A stretch of DNA of 64,000 bases from Adiantum capillus-veneris (Eukaryota; Streptophyta; Polypodiopsida; Polypodiales; Pteridaceae), in assembly GCA_014529385.2 (NCBI GenBank), contig CM043968.1, positions 10,303,648-10,367,647 on the forward strand. The letters run 5' to 3'. The notes under the pieces are model-generated. The model had not been told where the DNA came from, made no database searches, and saw only the letters and a list, made by a program, of their open reading frames with translations. Positions 40,912 through 52,570 of the stretch are shown here, piece after piece. The stretch's first letter is position 1. Every line of letters starts with the position of its first letter. Both the position numbers and the translations under genes were made by a program.

Positions 40912-42261
40912 AGACATCCTACGCGTAGGATGTCTATATGCTCTGAATTTAACAAAATTTGGACCAAAATTGACTAGGAATTCTTTGTCAAATCAACTCT
41001 AAATTGGACCAAAATTGACTAGGAGGCTTGCCTAAGGCTATACAACACCCTGCTCTATCCACAGTTTGAATTTGGCCTCTAAATCATGCCTTAGACATCC
41101 TATGCATAGGATGTCTAACTGCTCAGAATTGCCCCAAATTTGAACCACAGACTCTCCTTAAGGTGCTGATCACTGTGGTATGCTCAGAGGTTGATTTGGA
41201 ATGCTAAATCATGGTGAAGACATCCTACACGTAGGATGTCTAAGAGCTTAGAATTGCTCCAAACTTGAGCCACAGCTTCCCCTTGATGTCAGCAACCCAA
41301 TGCTATGCTTAGATTTTAATTTGGATGCCAAAAGACCCCAAAACTAGTTGTTCTAGCCTTTTTTCTCAAAAAAACGCTAAAGTCTGCTGAAAACCCAATT
41401 TTCTCACCCAAATGAGCTGAAAACTCTCACATGCACTCAAAACATCATGTATAACATGCACATGAAGTCACCCTATGGTTTGGTCTCAAAAATTATGCCT
41501 TGGGCACAATTTGGGTAGGATGTCTGGCAATTTTCGTCTTTTGGTCTTATCCTGTCAAGATATGGTCAAGTTCCCCTTTTCAGGTGAAAATAGGGTACAA
41601 CCTACCTTCTGAACACACTAGTCAACTCAGAATTTCAAAATTTCCATGAGATCACCATGTAGACATCCTACGCGTAGGATGTCTTTTTTTCCAGAATGGA
41701 CTTTTGTTTCTACCCAAGGTGCTTCTTGATGCATATAACAAGAATATGTGATCACAACAAGTTTTGGATAACAAAATTGCTCAGAATCACCACTTTTGGG
41801 AAAATTATTTCTCTGAAAGATTAACATCCCCTTAACTCTCAATCTATATGTCCAAATGACATGATCTTTGGTGTATGTGTGTTCAACAAAACATGCAGAA
41901 TATGGGTATGATGTCAAAACTTGATTTTAGCTTCCAGAATCACTCTCTACACATCCTATGCGTAGGATGTCTACTGATGAAATTTTTGGCAGAATTCATC
42001 CACAGGCATCCCCAAGTCTTGAGCACTACTTTTCAAGCATTCCTACCAGTTTTTATGCAAAATTGTGCTCAGAATCTTAAGTTTCTTGTTTTCGCATTTT
42101 TGACACTCTGTCTTTGGTCTTTTGGGTGTCAAGAGTTGGTCAAAACTCTAGTTTCAATGTAAACTTAGGGTAAACCCCCCCTTCTGAACACACTGGTGCA
42201 GTCAGAATTTTCAAATTTGGTCTCCAGAACCCCCTTGAGACATCCTACGCGTAGGATGTCT
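40912..42261. repeat. Leader palindrome array, element B
   Basis: Six palindromes between gag and the primer site: 40912-40935 (perfect 24 bp), 41091-41118 (perfect 28 bp, centre ATGCAT), 41218-41241 (one mismatch), 41661-41684 (perfect), 41949-41972 (two mismatches), 42238-42261 (perfect). Arm consensus AGACATCCTACG. Start-to-start spacings are 179, 127, 443, 288 and 289 bp. Confidence 0.92.
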
Positions 42262-42785
42262 ATGTTTACAGAGTTGCAGGTTTTCTTCACAGAACCCTTG
42301 CAAATGCTCTTTTATATGCACAACATCAGTCAGTCATACAAAAATATCCACAAAAGCTTGTTTAATGCATGTTTACCCTCAAAAGAACACTTTTTTGTGA
42401 TTTCAAATGCAAACAACCACTTTAGCAAATAATTATGTGCTGAATAGCTCTAGATCAGAATCGGATCACTTACCTAAAGCTACTCCTACAAATCATATGG
42501 GGTTTTGCATCTATGAGTAGAAAAACGCTTCACTGCCACACACGGACTAGTAAACGCTTTTATCACCTCACAAATCACTCGACCACCAACAACTACTCTA
42601 ATCCATAGATCCTAACTAAACCTATCTAGTCGCAGACCCTTGGCAAGACACACGCTTCTTGGCTATCCACTTGATCGCGGAATATCCTCTTCCAGATCCA
42701 CTTAAGAAAAACGCTTTCTTTCGCCGAAACTAAATCAAGCAACCATCACACGAGTGTTAGTAGGAAACCTACTTAGGTCCTTGTG

Positions 42786-42803
42786 TCCCCGGCAACGGCG
42801 CCA
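42786..42803 (-). promoter_or_regulatory. Element B primer binding site (tRNA-Asp)
   Basis: The plus strand reads TCCCCGGCAACGGCGCCA, the 3' end of plant tRNA-Asp. The minus strand is therefore the exact complement, one base from the LTR edge at 42805. Confidence 0.92.
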
Positions 42804-42804
42804 A

Positions 42805-43759
42805 TGTTGCGGGAACGACTCACACACCCATGAAGTGCATGCAAACACTACCTAGATGACATAATGTCAATCGAGGAAACAGATGACACGATAGGCACAC
42901 GGAGGAAATCTCTTTAGCTTGTCAGGATGAGACCATCCTACACATACAACACTCTGGAAGGCCAACTAAACCACAATCAAGAACCTCACTGCTCTCAACT
43001 ACACCACCTAGCCACATACACACATACGGAAGGTAACTCACCTAATCATGCCAGATTCGTACGAATATTAAGGAACACCATCCCCTCACTAGGATCCACA
43101 TGTCCCTAAGCTTCTACACTCAAAACCCTCACTCTAAACCCATCTGCGGAAAACACGTAGGACGACAGAGTAGAATTTTGAAAGTGCCCAAAACTGAAAT
43201 TTATGAGTACCTATGTGTAGCTTATGTCACCACGATTCTATAGACTACTAGCACGCAGAAAACAGACATCGTTTGATACACTTACGGCCACAAATAGCTC
43301 GTAGATGCGTCGGCGTGTGCGCTTCGTCTCGCATGGAATGCTTGGCGTTGTCACGTAGCTCTCCTCGAGCCTACAACAATGGTGAAGTCGGATCTCCAAT
43401 GTGTGGAGCGAGCTGGGCGTAGCGAGAGGATAAAGCTCACGCTCACTCTCTTTCTCTCTCACACACATTAGACGACAGCGCTAAAGTTTTGATTATGAAA
43501 AAGTCATGCTTTACAAAATGACCTAGGTACCTTCAATACTAAGGCTACCTTAGGTTTAACCAAAAATGGGGTTGAAAGGGTCAAATGGCTTTGTATTTAC
43601 AATCTGGAAGTGCCATTGCACCCCGGCTTCTGAAACTAGAATAACTAATCATTACAAATGACGTTTATAGCCATAATCCGCAGCATTTCATAACCCGCAA
43701 AAGATAAGACTTTGGTACGAAACTTGAGTTATGTTGTGTTGTTGACCTAGAGGTCAACA
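42805..43759 (-). repeat. Element B right LTR (5' LTR)
   Basis: 955 bp, TGTTGCGGG...GGTCAACA on the plus strand. The outer edge (43740-43759) is the hairpin TGTTGACC-4 bp-GGTCAACA. Carries a 12-bp insertion (AGGATCCACATG) near 43089. Confidence 0.92.
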
Positions 43760-44228
43760 TGCACGTAATGTTTGATCAAGGTGGATCTTTGCGTCTTGTT
43801 ATTGGGAATGGAAAGTTGATTGCATGTATAGAAGATTGGGAAAGCATTGTTTCCGCATGCCACTCAAACGACCATTTATGCTTGCGGGCAACGATGGCAT
43901 CCATTGCATGTACATGGTGCACAAGTATTAGACAGCATGGAATCCCACTTGCTTATGTGAAGGAGTTTTTGGACTTGTGTGTTTGTGCATCATTGCCCGG
44001 GTTGGGGGAATTGGAGAGCCATGACACCACTTCCACGAAAAATTGCCCGGGTTTACAAGACAGACAAAAGAGTCTCGGCAAGGATGAAGGTGGTGTTGAG
44101 GAACATACAGCGCCGATGGATGATATTCAAAATGTGATCAACACTATTGCCATCAAGTACAATGCTAGATTGGTAGAGCAGCAATCATTGTCAAATGGAA
44201 GAAAAACAAAAGTGCCACAAGTGTAAAA
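43760..44228 (+). pseudogene. Transposon E left gene, part 2: integrase-type zinc-binding segment
   Basis: Resumes the frame cut by B. RLVIGNGKLIACIEDWESIV is followed by CHSNDHLCLRATMAS, then IPLAYVKEFLDLCVCASL. The layout (His-x3-His, about 30 residues, Cys-x-Cys) and the preceding CIED string resemble the zinc-binding region before the catalytic core in integrase-derived transposases and KRBA2/SCAND3-type proteins, from memory. The usual Cys-x2-Cys is here Cys-x-Cys. No DDE core was found downstream: D1 replaces what follows. The last codons may already belong to D1. Confidence 0.45.
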
Positions 44229-45654
44229 GCTTAAGCTGGAAGAGAAATCCTGGCTTGATTTGGTACTTCACTCACATGTATTGCCTATGGTACTAGAGCC
44301 CTAGAGGTTCCCAGTGTGGGTGCTTTTCTTTGAGAAGCAAAATCCCCGGGTATACAAATAAGCACACACGTCAAATGATTTTGCAAAATGTGAAAAATAA
44401 CAAATGAAAAGCAAGAAAAATGAAATGAGAAAGACTTCCATTGAGCTTCAAGTAAAATAAAAACAAGTTTTTGTTTCAAGTTGTGAGAGTTAGTTAGCTA
44501 ATCTATGACAGACATAATTAGGGAATCTTGCATTAGGATAAATTTACTTACTTAGCTAGTACTAGAGTAAATGTTTTAACCCTTAGTCGTAGCTAACTAA
44601 TTGATAGACTCATTCATAAGACCAAAAATCTTGATTAATTAATTTCAACAAGTGCAATTTATTTTTCCTTAATGGCAGTGTAACATTTCATAATTCTTTG
44701 CATTTACTCATTTCTACATGTACTTTGCCTTTTCCTTATGCCTTATCACCATATATTTGAGCTTGCTACCTCATCCACCTTTTTCTTTTTGTAGGCACAT
44801 TCTTTCTCAAGCATCTACCATGACATGGCTTTGTCAGGGACGACAAAGCTTCGAGAGGGGAGAGTGTTGACGGGCGAGTGTCAACGACATGCATTATGCT
44901 TCCATTGGTGTGTACACATATGTGTATGCATATATTTTTTGTATTTACGGGCTCCACAGTGGGTTCCAAGTTGTACATTGATGATTAGATGAGCCTAGAT
45001 ACCTGCAGCATGTTATACATTTTTGGCCGGCCGTCCATTTTTAAAAGCCCTTGTATATAAGTCAATTCACAAGATGTGAAAGGGCATTCTTAGAGAATAG
45101 AGTGTGAGGGAGTGTGGAGAAGAAGAAGAGGAGTGGCTATGGAGCTTGGATCTTCCACATCATATGTAGTAGTCATTGGGATTAATTGAAGCTAAGTTCT
45201 CTCTACTTTCTCTTGTCTTTCAAGCTTATGTGTGTTAATGGTGTATGATTAGTGTTAATCTTATCTTCTCTCTCAAGTTTTCCCTCTTGTTTGAGCATTC
45301 TTGCTTCACATGTGTGCTAGATTAGAGTATGTGTGTACGTGGGCTGCATACATTTCTCTCATTAGGCTTCTTTGTGTATGTTTAATGTGTGATTAGAGTG
45401 TGTGTGCTTGAGATTAGAGCAAAGGGATACACCATTGTCTACATGATTAGAGAGTTAGAGTGTAGATTGAGAGTGTGTGTGCATAGATCTTGCTTCATCG
45501 GCTTTCCCTCTTCTCCTCTCTTGCTTTACCCCTCTTCCTAGAGTGCTCATTCCGTCACATTAGGTGCATCCATGCCTCCATGCACTAGCCGGGTTCCGAT
45601 CCACCGGATTGACATTATGTCGGTGGGTTGTGCACTGTGCTATGACCACCAACA
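44199..45654 (+). mobile_element. Partial LTR retrotransposon D1 (3' end and LTR)
   Basis: 44199-44864 matches, in inverse orientation, the internal end of D2 (59762-60420). Shared strings include CACAAGTGTAAAAGCTTAAG and CTTTGTC(A/G)GGGACGACAAAG. A purine tract, GAGAGGGGAGAG, precedes the LTR. The 5' part is missing. Confidence 0.75.
44865..45654 (+). repeat. D1 LTR
   Basis: Starts TGTTGACGGGCGAGTGTCAAC (short hairpin). TATATAA at 45054-45060. Ends near ACCACCAACA at 45654; the right edge is less certain than the left. About 790 bp. Confidence 0.7.
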
Positions 45655-45779
45655 GAGATCTATTTTCCAAAGAAGGGAAGTGTAACACAAGTACAGGCAC
45701 ATGTAACTGCCACTCAACTTGGGCATGGCCAACCTAGGCCAGAAGGAGTAAATATGCAAATCACGATGCCCACACGACC

Positions 45780-46131
45780 TGCTAGGCAAATGGGTTCCTT
45801 GTGACATAAGCATCAAAGGGGCTGTAAGCAAGTTCGGTTTGCTTCATAAAGGCGGGTTTACTGTCATCATTGTTGCACAAAGACTTTCTTGGTGGACGAA
45901 GGGGTCGATACATGCCACACTTGCAATGCATTGTTGCCTATGACTCCACGACTAAGAGCTCAAGAAAAGTTAGGAGCATTGTTTCATGGGTCTAATGCTT
46001 ATAAATGCCTTGTTACGTTCGTGGTATGCGGACCAAAAAATGACAATGAGCGTTTGTTTGATCTGAAGTTCAATGATGGGGAAACCATACATGGAGTATT
46101 GGCATCAGCTCATCGAATTGTACTTTTGTAA
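45780..46131 (+). pseudogene. Transposon E left gene, distal exon with Cys/His cluster
   Basis: A frame (no ATG needed if an internal exon) gives HHCCTKTF, then DTCHTCNALLP, then LGALFHGSNAYKCLVTFVVCGPK. It ends at TAA 46129-46131. The Cys pairs suggest a zinc-binding segment. It may be the C-terminal exon of the left E gene; not identified further. Confidence 0.35.
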
Positions 46132-46140
46132 AACTAAGCA

Positions 46141-46376
46141 GTAAACATCTTCCTCTTGTCTTGCTGTTTTACGTGGGTTTATGTGTATCCCATGTTTGGT
46201 TATTTGTACTATTCTTGGACCTCTCAATCACCTACCATCTCTTTTCACCTGAAACTGAGAAGTAAACATCTTCCTCTTGTCTTGCTGTTTTGCCCAAGTT
46301 TATCTGTATCCCATGTTTGGTTATTTGTACTATTCTTGGACCTCTCAATCACCTACCATCTCTTTTCACCTGAATA
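46141..46376 (+). repeat. 121-bp tandem duplication
   Basis: GTAAACATCTTCCTCTTGTC starts at 46141 and again at 46262. The two copies differ mainly around one short patch. Confidence 0.95.
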
Positions 46377-46787
46377 AGGCAAGTTTTAAACTTATTATTA
46401 TGGTGGTAAAGGAGTGGACTATTCTTACTTTGTACAACTTGATAGGCTTTTTGTTTGTCTTCTTTCAATCAACCTTATACCTGTTTTGGGTTTTGCTCAA
46501 CCTATCGGCACTACTTCTTGTCTTGTGATGGAGAATTTTGACTCATTACCTTCCCTAAAATAATTTCAATACCTCTGTTTTATACACTTAATTCCATACC
46601 TATTTTAATTGACCATGGACTACCTCTTTATGTGGCAGCTCATTCTCGATACCCTCTTAGGATTGTATTTCTTGTGCAACTATTAGGTGTATAGTTTTTC
46701 TCAACTTTGATAGAGATTGCAGTGTCTATATAGTTAGATTTAAGTTATACAATAATAATTTTTTATGTTAATATTAGACTAATTAGG

Positions 46788-46792
<5 letters not shown>

Positions 46793-46839
<47 letters not shown>
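46793..46839. repeat. (GA)n microsatellite
   Basis: Uninterrupted 47-bp GA tract. Confidence 0.95.
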
Positions 46840-46841
<2 letters not shown>

Positions 46842-47210
46842 ATCAACATAGTTTAGTTGTAGAAATGTACGTGATGCAAGTGGAGAAGAGATTTGTCCTT
46901 CTAGTTTGCTCAATCTTATACTCTTGGCAGCATCTTCCTTTCCTCTTTCCACCATCATCATTGTGGATTTTCACTACGAGCACTAACACTACTACCATTA
47001 CTAATAGCTTAGGCACAATGGCAATGTCAATGTTTTTTTTTGAAACTTGTCCAAGGAAAACCAAATGCATGACTAACGCACCAAAACATAAAACACAATG
47101 AGGCCTCATAAAACAATGTTTGATTTGAGGCATATGAAATGAGGAGAGAGGCAAGTGAAGCAGCCTAAAAAAGATTAGAAATCAATGTAAATCTACCATT
47201 GGATGAGTTT

Positions 47211-47212
<2 letters not shown>

Positions 47213-47290
<78 letters not shown>
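47213..47290. repeat. Compound (GT)n(GA)n microsatellite
   Basis: GT tract to about 47248 passes directly into a GA tract. Confidence 0.95.
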
Positions 47291-47296
<6 letters not shown>

Positions 47297-47631
47297 GTCT
47301 TTCAAACCATATGGTGACATTTTCCATGACACCAAACAACACAACTTGAAAATACAACTTGAATGACAGCTTGCAAATACAACCACAAAATCTACGCACT
47401 TCACAAGCTTTCACATATACCATGGATGTCTACCCAAGGCACACTATTCAAACTATGAAGCAACTTAACTTCACAGCTTAAGCCAAGAGAGAGAATGGAA
47501 ATCCAACACATTGCATGTTAAAGTTGATGAGTATGTGATGCAAGTTCATACAAACAGCATTTTCTAAGTTTGCAGCACACTATACAAATAACATATAAAA
47601 CCATGAATGCAAATCACTATACAAATAACAT

Positions 47632-47825
47632 GTAAACCCCGACAACATATCAACCCAAGAAATCCGTAAACCTAGACTTATTTGATAACCAATAATGTAA
47701 ACCCGGTACACATATCAACCCAAGAAATCCATAAACCCAGACTTAATTTAACCTACGAACATGTAAACGTGGATAACATGTCAACCCAGTAAATTTGTAA
47801 CACAAACTTGATTTAACCACCTAGA
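47632..47825. repeat. 66-bp tandem repeat, three copies
   Basis: Each copy starts with GTAAAC and contains ATCAACCCA(A/G)(G/T)AAAT. It lies just beyond the 3' end of the right E gene. Confidence 0.8.
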
Positions 47826-49035
47826 ATAAGCCGAGGAGAGAATGAAAAGTTCACATTCCATGTTAGAGCTGATAAGTATGTGAAACAAAATCATACAAAC
47901 GACATAGTCACTCAAACAATCTCAAGCAAGGATGCTTGCAGGTGAAGATAAAATCTCTTGCACCTCATCCTCGTTACTACTAACATCTTGGGCGCCATCT
48001 TGCTCACTTACACTCTCACTGTCCCCTTTGCCACTTCCACCACCTTCATCCTCGTCATCAGTCCGATCATCCTCACCGTCATCACTGCCACCACCTATGT
48101 CACCCCCACCATCGTCATCACCGCCACCACTTATGTCACTCCCACCACTTATGTCATCACCGCCACCACTTATGTCACCCCCACCATCGTCATCATCACC
48201 ACCGCTTATGTCACTCCCACCACTTATGTCATCACTGCCACCACTTATGTCACTCCCACCATCGTCATCATCGGCATCCCCATCGCTACCATAATCGGGA
48301 TCACCATCCCCACTCCCATCCTGGTTAGACTCGTCATCCTCATCTCCATCGCCATCACTCCCTCCGCTACTCCCCTTGCTGCTTTTATCCTTGTCACTAC
48401 GAACAATCAAGGTCCCCACTTTGATCCAGTGCTGCAATAAAATAGATTAATTTAAACTTAGACACATCATAAACCCGAGCACTTACAAAAACATAAACCC
48501 AATTAAAACAGTAAAGTTGGCTTCTATGACCATAGAACTTACCCTAGATTCGTAGCCTTCCTCCACGTGACTCTTGATCTCCTTTTCCATTGCCTCTTCC
48601 CTTTGATCAATTGTTTTCATGTGGTTGTCCACAAATTGCATGATGAAAGTATCTTTCTTCATGGCCGTTTGAGCCTTGCGCGGAAGAACATCCCAAGTGA
48701 GGGCTGCCCTATTCTTTGCTCTCTCCTCAATCCTCTTGCGATTTACTGCAAACTTTCGATTCACATCCTTAAAGCACTGTTGGGCCCGTACCTGATCTCG
48801 TATACTTGACTTGGGCACGTCGTTGTTGACACTCCCTTGAGGCCGCCCTCTGAGCCTTTGAGGGATGAAGACATCCAGCCCATGTGCTTTCTTTAAGTGT
48901 TGAATCATCCGTGATCGCTTCTCCATGAGAGTGTTCCGACTCGCACATGGTGGTTCAGCCCGACAGATCCTCACCAACTTAACCCCATTGATAACCTCAA
49001 CATAAGGCGTCTACATCCAATACAATACAAAAGGC

Positions 49036-49440
<405 letters not shown>

Positions 49441-50543
49441 CTTACCACAGTTGTGGAGGTAGTACAGCTTGCCCTTGATTGTTTTTCTCTCTTTACTTGA
49501 AGCTTGGGCCGCTTTGAAGAGCCGACAAGAGCAAGAGACTTATCCGCTGGCCCTTCATCCTCTTGCCCCTTCTCCACATGCTTTTTAGCCTTATTCTTCA
49601 CACCATCCCTCTTTAGAGCAATCTTAAACTCTGGCACCTTCTCTAACTGCCCCTTGCCCGTGTGCCCTTTCACCTTGACCTAACCATTTTATCAAAGAAG
49701 AGGAAAACCATAAGATAAAAAGACACAATTCATTGGCTTCTTGCACAGCACTTGAGTGGCTTACCTCATCAATAGCAAGTTTCCGCTCGATGGCCTCACG
49801 GACTTCCACCTCTTTCATCCTCTTCAACCTCTTCACATTTTGTTGCTCGGGGACCGCCGTACCTTCTTTCTCTTTCACATCGGCCTTGGCCTTTCTCTTG
49901 TTCACCTATGACAAAGCACTCAGACATAAACTCGGGTGCAAGGACCAAAAACACTTGCAAGGCACACTTTCATTGCAATAGTCTGCCTAGGGCCGTTTGT
50001 TGCATACCTGTGTCTTGGGTGGCTCGGAGCCTACTGTGCCACTCAACTTCTTTGCTTGACCACTCTTTTGAACCTTCAAGGGACTTGATCCTTCAAGCAC
50101 AATCATATCCTGCACACATTGACACCCGTGAACACCTTACAGCCGAAATAATTTCCAAAAAAATTGCACAATACACGGGCACTGACAGATAAACCCGGGC
50201 ACAGTCCTACGTGTTTAGTTTGTTGGTCCTCCTTTGGAGCCTTAGGAGCCTTTGGAGTCCCTGGACGGGTGCCCACTGTGCTGCACACCTCCTTTGACTG
50301 GACGCTTTTTTGAGCCTTCAACGCGCCTGATCCTTTAACCAGATTCAAACCCTGCACATGTTAAACACCTAGGAGCACTTAACAACTAGCGATACTCGGG
50401 CACTGGTAGATAAACCCAGGCATTTCTTCTACCTGTTTTGTTGGTTGGGCCTCCATTAGGGCCTTTGGAGCCGGGGCCTTCTTCGAACTAGCATCTTGGC
50501 ATGGCTCCCGAGCTACATCCGATGACAGAGGAGCATCTTGACC

Positions 50544-50558
50544 CTGCACAAACCTTAC
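50544..50558 (-). other. 15-nt remnant of a collapsed intron
   Basis: The minus strand reads GTAAGGTTTGTGCAG between two copies of the repeated exon, where sibling copies have full introns with the same donor and acceptor ends. Too short to splice, it is a multiple of three and reads through in frame. Confidence 0.6.
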
Positions 50559-51747
50559 ATGTTTTGTTGGTTGGGCCTCCTTTGGGACCTTTGGGACCTT
50601 TGGGGCCTTCTTCAAAACAGAGCGTTGGCCTTGCTCTCGAGGTACATCCACCGACAAAGGAGCATCTTGGCCTGGTGGCATTGCAATCTTCAAAGGTGTT
50701 GCAATCTTTGGGGCCTTTGGAGCCTTCTTTGAAGCAACACCTTGTCACGGCTCTTGAGGTACATCTGCCGATAGAGGAGCATCAATCTTCACAGGCGTTT
50801 CCCTCTTCAAACCCTGCACATGTGAACACTTAACAGCAGGCACAAATTTTCCTTAAACCACACAAATCTTTGGGCAATGATAGATAAACCCAGGCATCTA
50901 CAGCAAGAGTCCTACATGTTTTGTTGGTTGGATCTCCTTTGGGGCCTTTGGAGCTTTCTTCGAAGCAGCACTTTGGCATGCCTCTCAAGGTACATCCGCC
51001 AACAGAGGAGCATCTTGGCCCTGAGGCATTGCAATCTTCAAACCATGCACACGTTGGAACAAGTAAACCCAAAGGTCCACGGATAAACCTGGACATTCAC
51101 AGGTAAACCTGGGAACTATCTTACTTGTTCTGGTTGTTGGGCCTTTAAAACCCCCTTCTTCCCTTCCTTGGTCACAACAGGCTTGCATGGCTCCGGATCT
51201 ACAACCGCCAATGGAGGAACATCGTCATTGTTTGGTCCTTTCCCCACTTTCTTTTTCCTTTCCCCGGTCACAGTAGCAGTCTTGACCGGTGAAGGCTCCT
51301 GAACAACATCGAGCTGAGACACTGCAAGAAGGAGCTCCACCCCCCACCTCTTTGACCTCCTCAGCCGGTGTTGGCCCCGCCCTCAACTGCGTGGCTCTCA
51401 TTGCAGACGGCTTTTTGGCTCCCCTCCCAGCCCTTCCAGCAGACTTCTTTGGCGGAGGTGTAGAGTAGGCGGGGCGCCCCTCATTCCCTTCCCCCCTCCC
51501 TTCTTCGCCTTGACTGCCATCTCTGCGCAATCCTGGACAGAGCTCCCCCTTGCCCGCAATGCCCTTGAAACCCCCTGGACAGACCTGTGTGATGCCATGA
51601 ACGACTAGGAGGCTCCCCTCACCTGCCTGAGGTGAGGTGAGGTGACGCACCCCACTTCAAAATCATGGCGCGCATCCCGTCAGATTTCCCCCTCCCCGTC
51701 ATAATTAATGCCAACGTGGATTTCCGTCACCATCTCACCCCTACCTG

Positions 51748-51928
51748 GTGGCCACGTCACCCGCTCGATGCCACGTCGTCTCGCCATTCGTTGCCCGAGA
51801 TTACCTCCTACCCCGAGCGTGCCCCCACCACGCGGACGATCCAGATTGTCTCGTCGACCGCGCCCCAGTTCCGCGCCGTCGATCCCATGAACGAGCTTCT
51901 TAAATGCACATGTGTACATAGTCCTGAG
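51748..51928 (-). repeat. Transposon E right terminal inverted repeat
   Basis: Reverse complement of 19814-19993 with about 17 differences. Confidence 0.85.
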
Positions 51929-52570
51929 GCTAGACAATAGGATGTAACCACCATCCCTATGTTTTTTATAAAAACTTTTCAAAGTACATATGGCAAATTC
52001 ATTTAGTAATCCAATGCACCAAATATAATTTGTAAAAAAAATACAGCATTGACAGCATTAGCCAGTAAGATGTATACCGGTTATTTCAGACAGTATGCCA
52101 ACCATTCAGAGTGTGTGCAAAGAGTAGCCAAAAGCACAAGTGTAAACAAAATGTAACAATAGTCTAGACGGTAGAGTAGGATGTAACAATAGTTTAGACA
52201 GTAGAGTAGGATGTAACCACCTCCTCTATGTTTTTTTTGAAGAAGAAAATATATTTTCAAAGTATGTGAAAAAAATTCAATTAGTAAGACAATACACCAA
52301 AAATATACCCAGCCATGTTCAACACCAACAGTATTAGCCAGTAGGATGCATTAAAAAATCATGTAGAGTGTGTGTAGAGAGTGGTTTTTTTAACGAGTAT
52401 GCCAAAAGCACAAGTGTAAGAGAAGAAAGAGTACAACGTCAACTATGTTTCCAGAAAAATATCCAACTAGGTACAACCCCGATAGTATAGCCTATTAGGA
52501 TGTAGTAGAAAACCATTTAGAGCATGTGTAGAGTGCAGTACAATGCAAAAAAATACAAGTGTAAGTTGTA
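51929..52570 (+). repeat. Degenerate tandem repeat of about 280 bp beside the right TIR
   Basis: Two to two-and-a-half diverged copies share AGGATGTAACCACC(A/T)CC(C/T)(C/A)TATG, CAATACACCAAA/CAATGCACCAAA, GTATTAGCCAGTAGGATG-like and GCC(A)AAAGCACAAGTGTAA strings. It could be flanking DNA or part of E outside the recognisable TIR. Confidence 0.65.

Larger units (their letters stand above)
20612..43759 (-). mobile_element. Gypsy LTR retrotransposon B (no RT, RNase H or integrase), interrupted by C
   Basis: LTRs at 20612-21554 and 42805-43759 are about 95% identical by eye, apart from a 12-bp insertion in the right copy. On the minus strand a tRNA-Asp primer site follows the 5' LTR and a purine tract precedes the 3' LTR. 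The flanking TCCAC/TGCAC is a target duplication with one change. Coding order is N-terminal domain, Gag, spacer, protease, linker, WxPK repeats. Everything from RT to the second protease-like segment is missing, so B must depend on proteins from other elements. Without C it is about 10.8 kb. Confidence 0.9.
46377..47631. other. Non-coding part of transposon E with microsatellites
   Basis: No convincing gene. Holds (GA)n at 46793-46839 and (GT)n(GA)n at 47213-47290. Bases 47488-47570 recur in diverged form at 47833-47905. Confidence 0.6.

Noticed and set aside
40912-42261. CRISPR-like array (regularly spaced 24-bp repeats)
   Set aside because: The repeats are palindromes with irregular 127-443-bp gaps, inside the leader of a plant retrotransposon; no cas genes. 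Not a CRISPR.
42786-42803. tRNA-Asp gene fragment
   Set aside because: Only the last 18 bases match and they sit one base from an LTR edge; it is the primer binding site.
47165-47423. Frames made of Ser-Leu, Thr-His or Cys-Val dipeptides (also at 49000-49414, 52467-53021, 53389-53780 and 57952-58320)
   Set aside because: Produced by GA/GT microsatellites; no flanking protein-like sequence.
47632-47825. Interstitial telomere repeat (TAAACCC-like)
   Set aside because: TAAACCC occurs once per 66-bp unit, not in tandem 7-mers.
47932-48440. Plus-strand frames rich in Pro/Ser/Thr
   Set aside because: They mirror the acidic repeat exon on the minus strand, which has splice sites and fits the right E gene.
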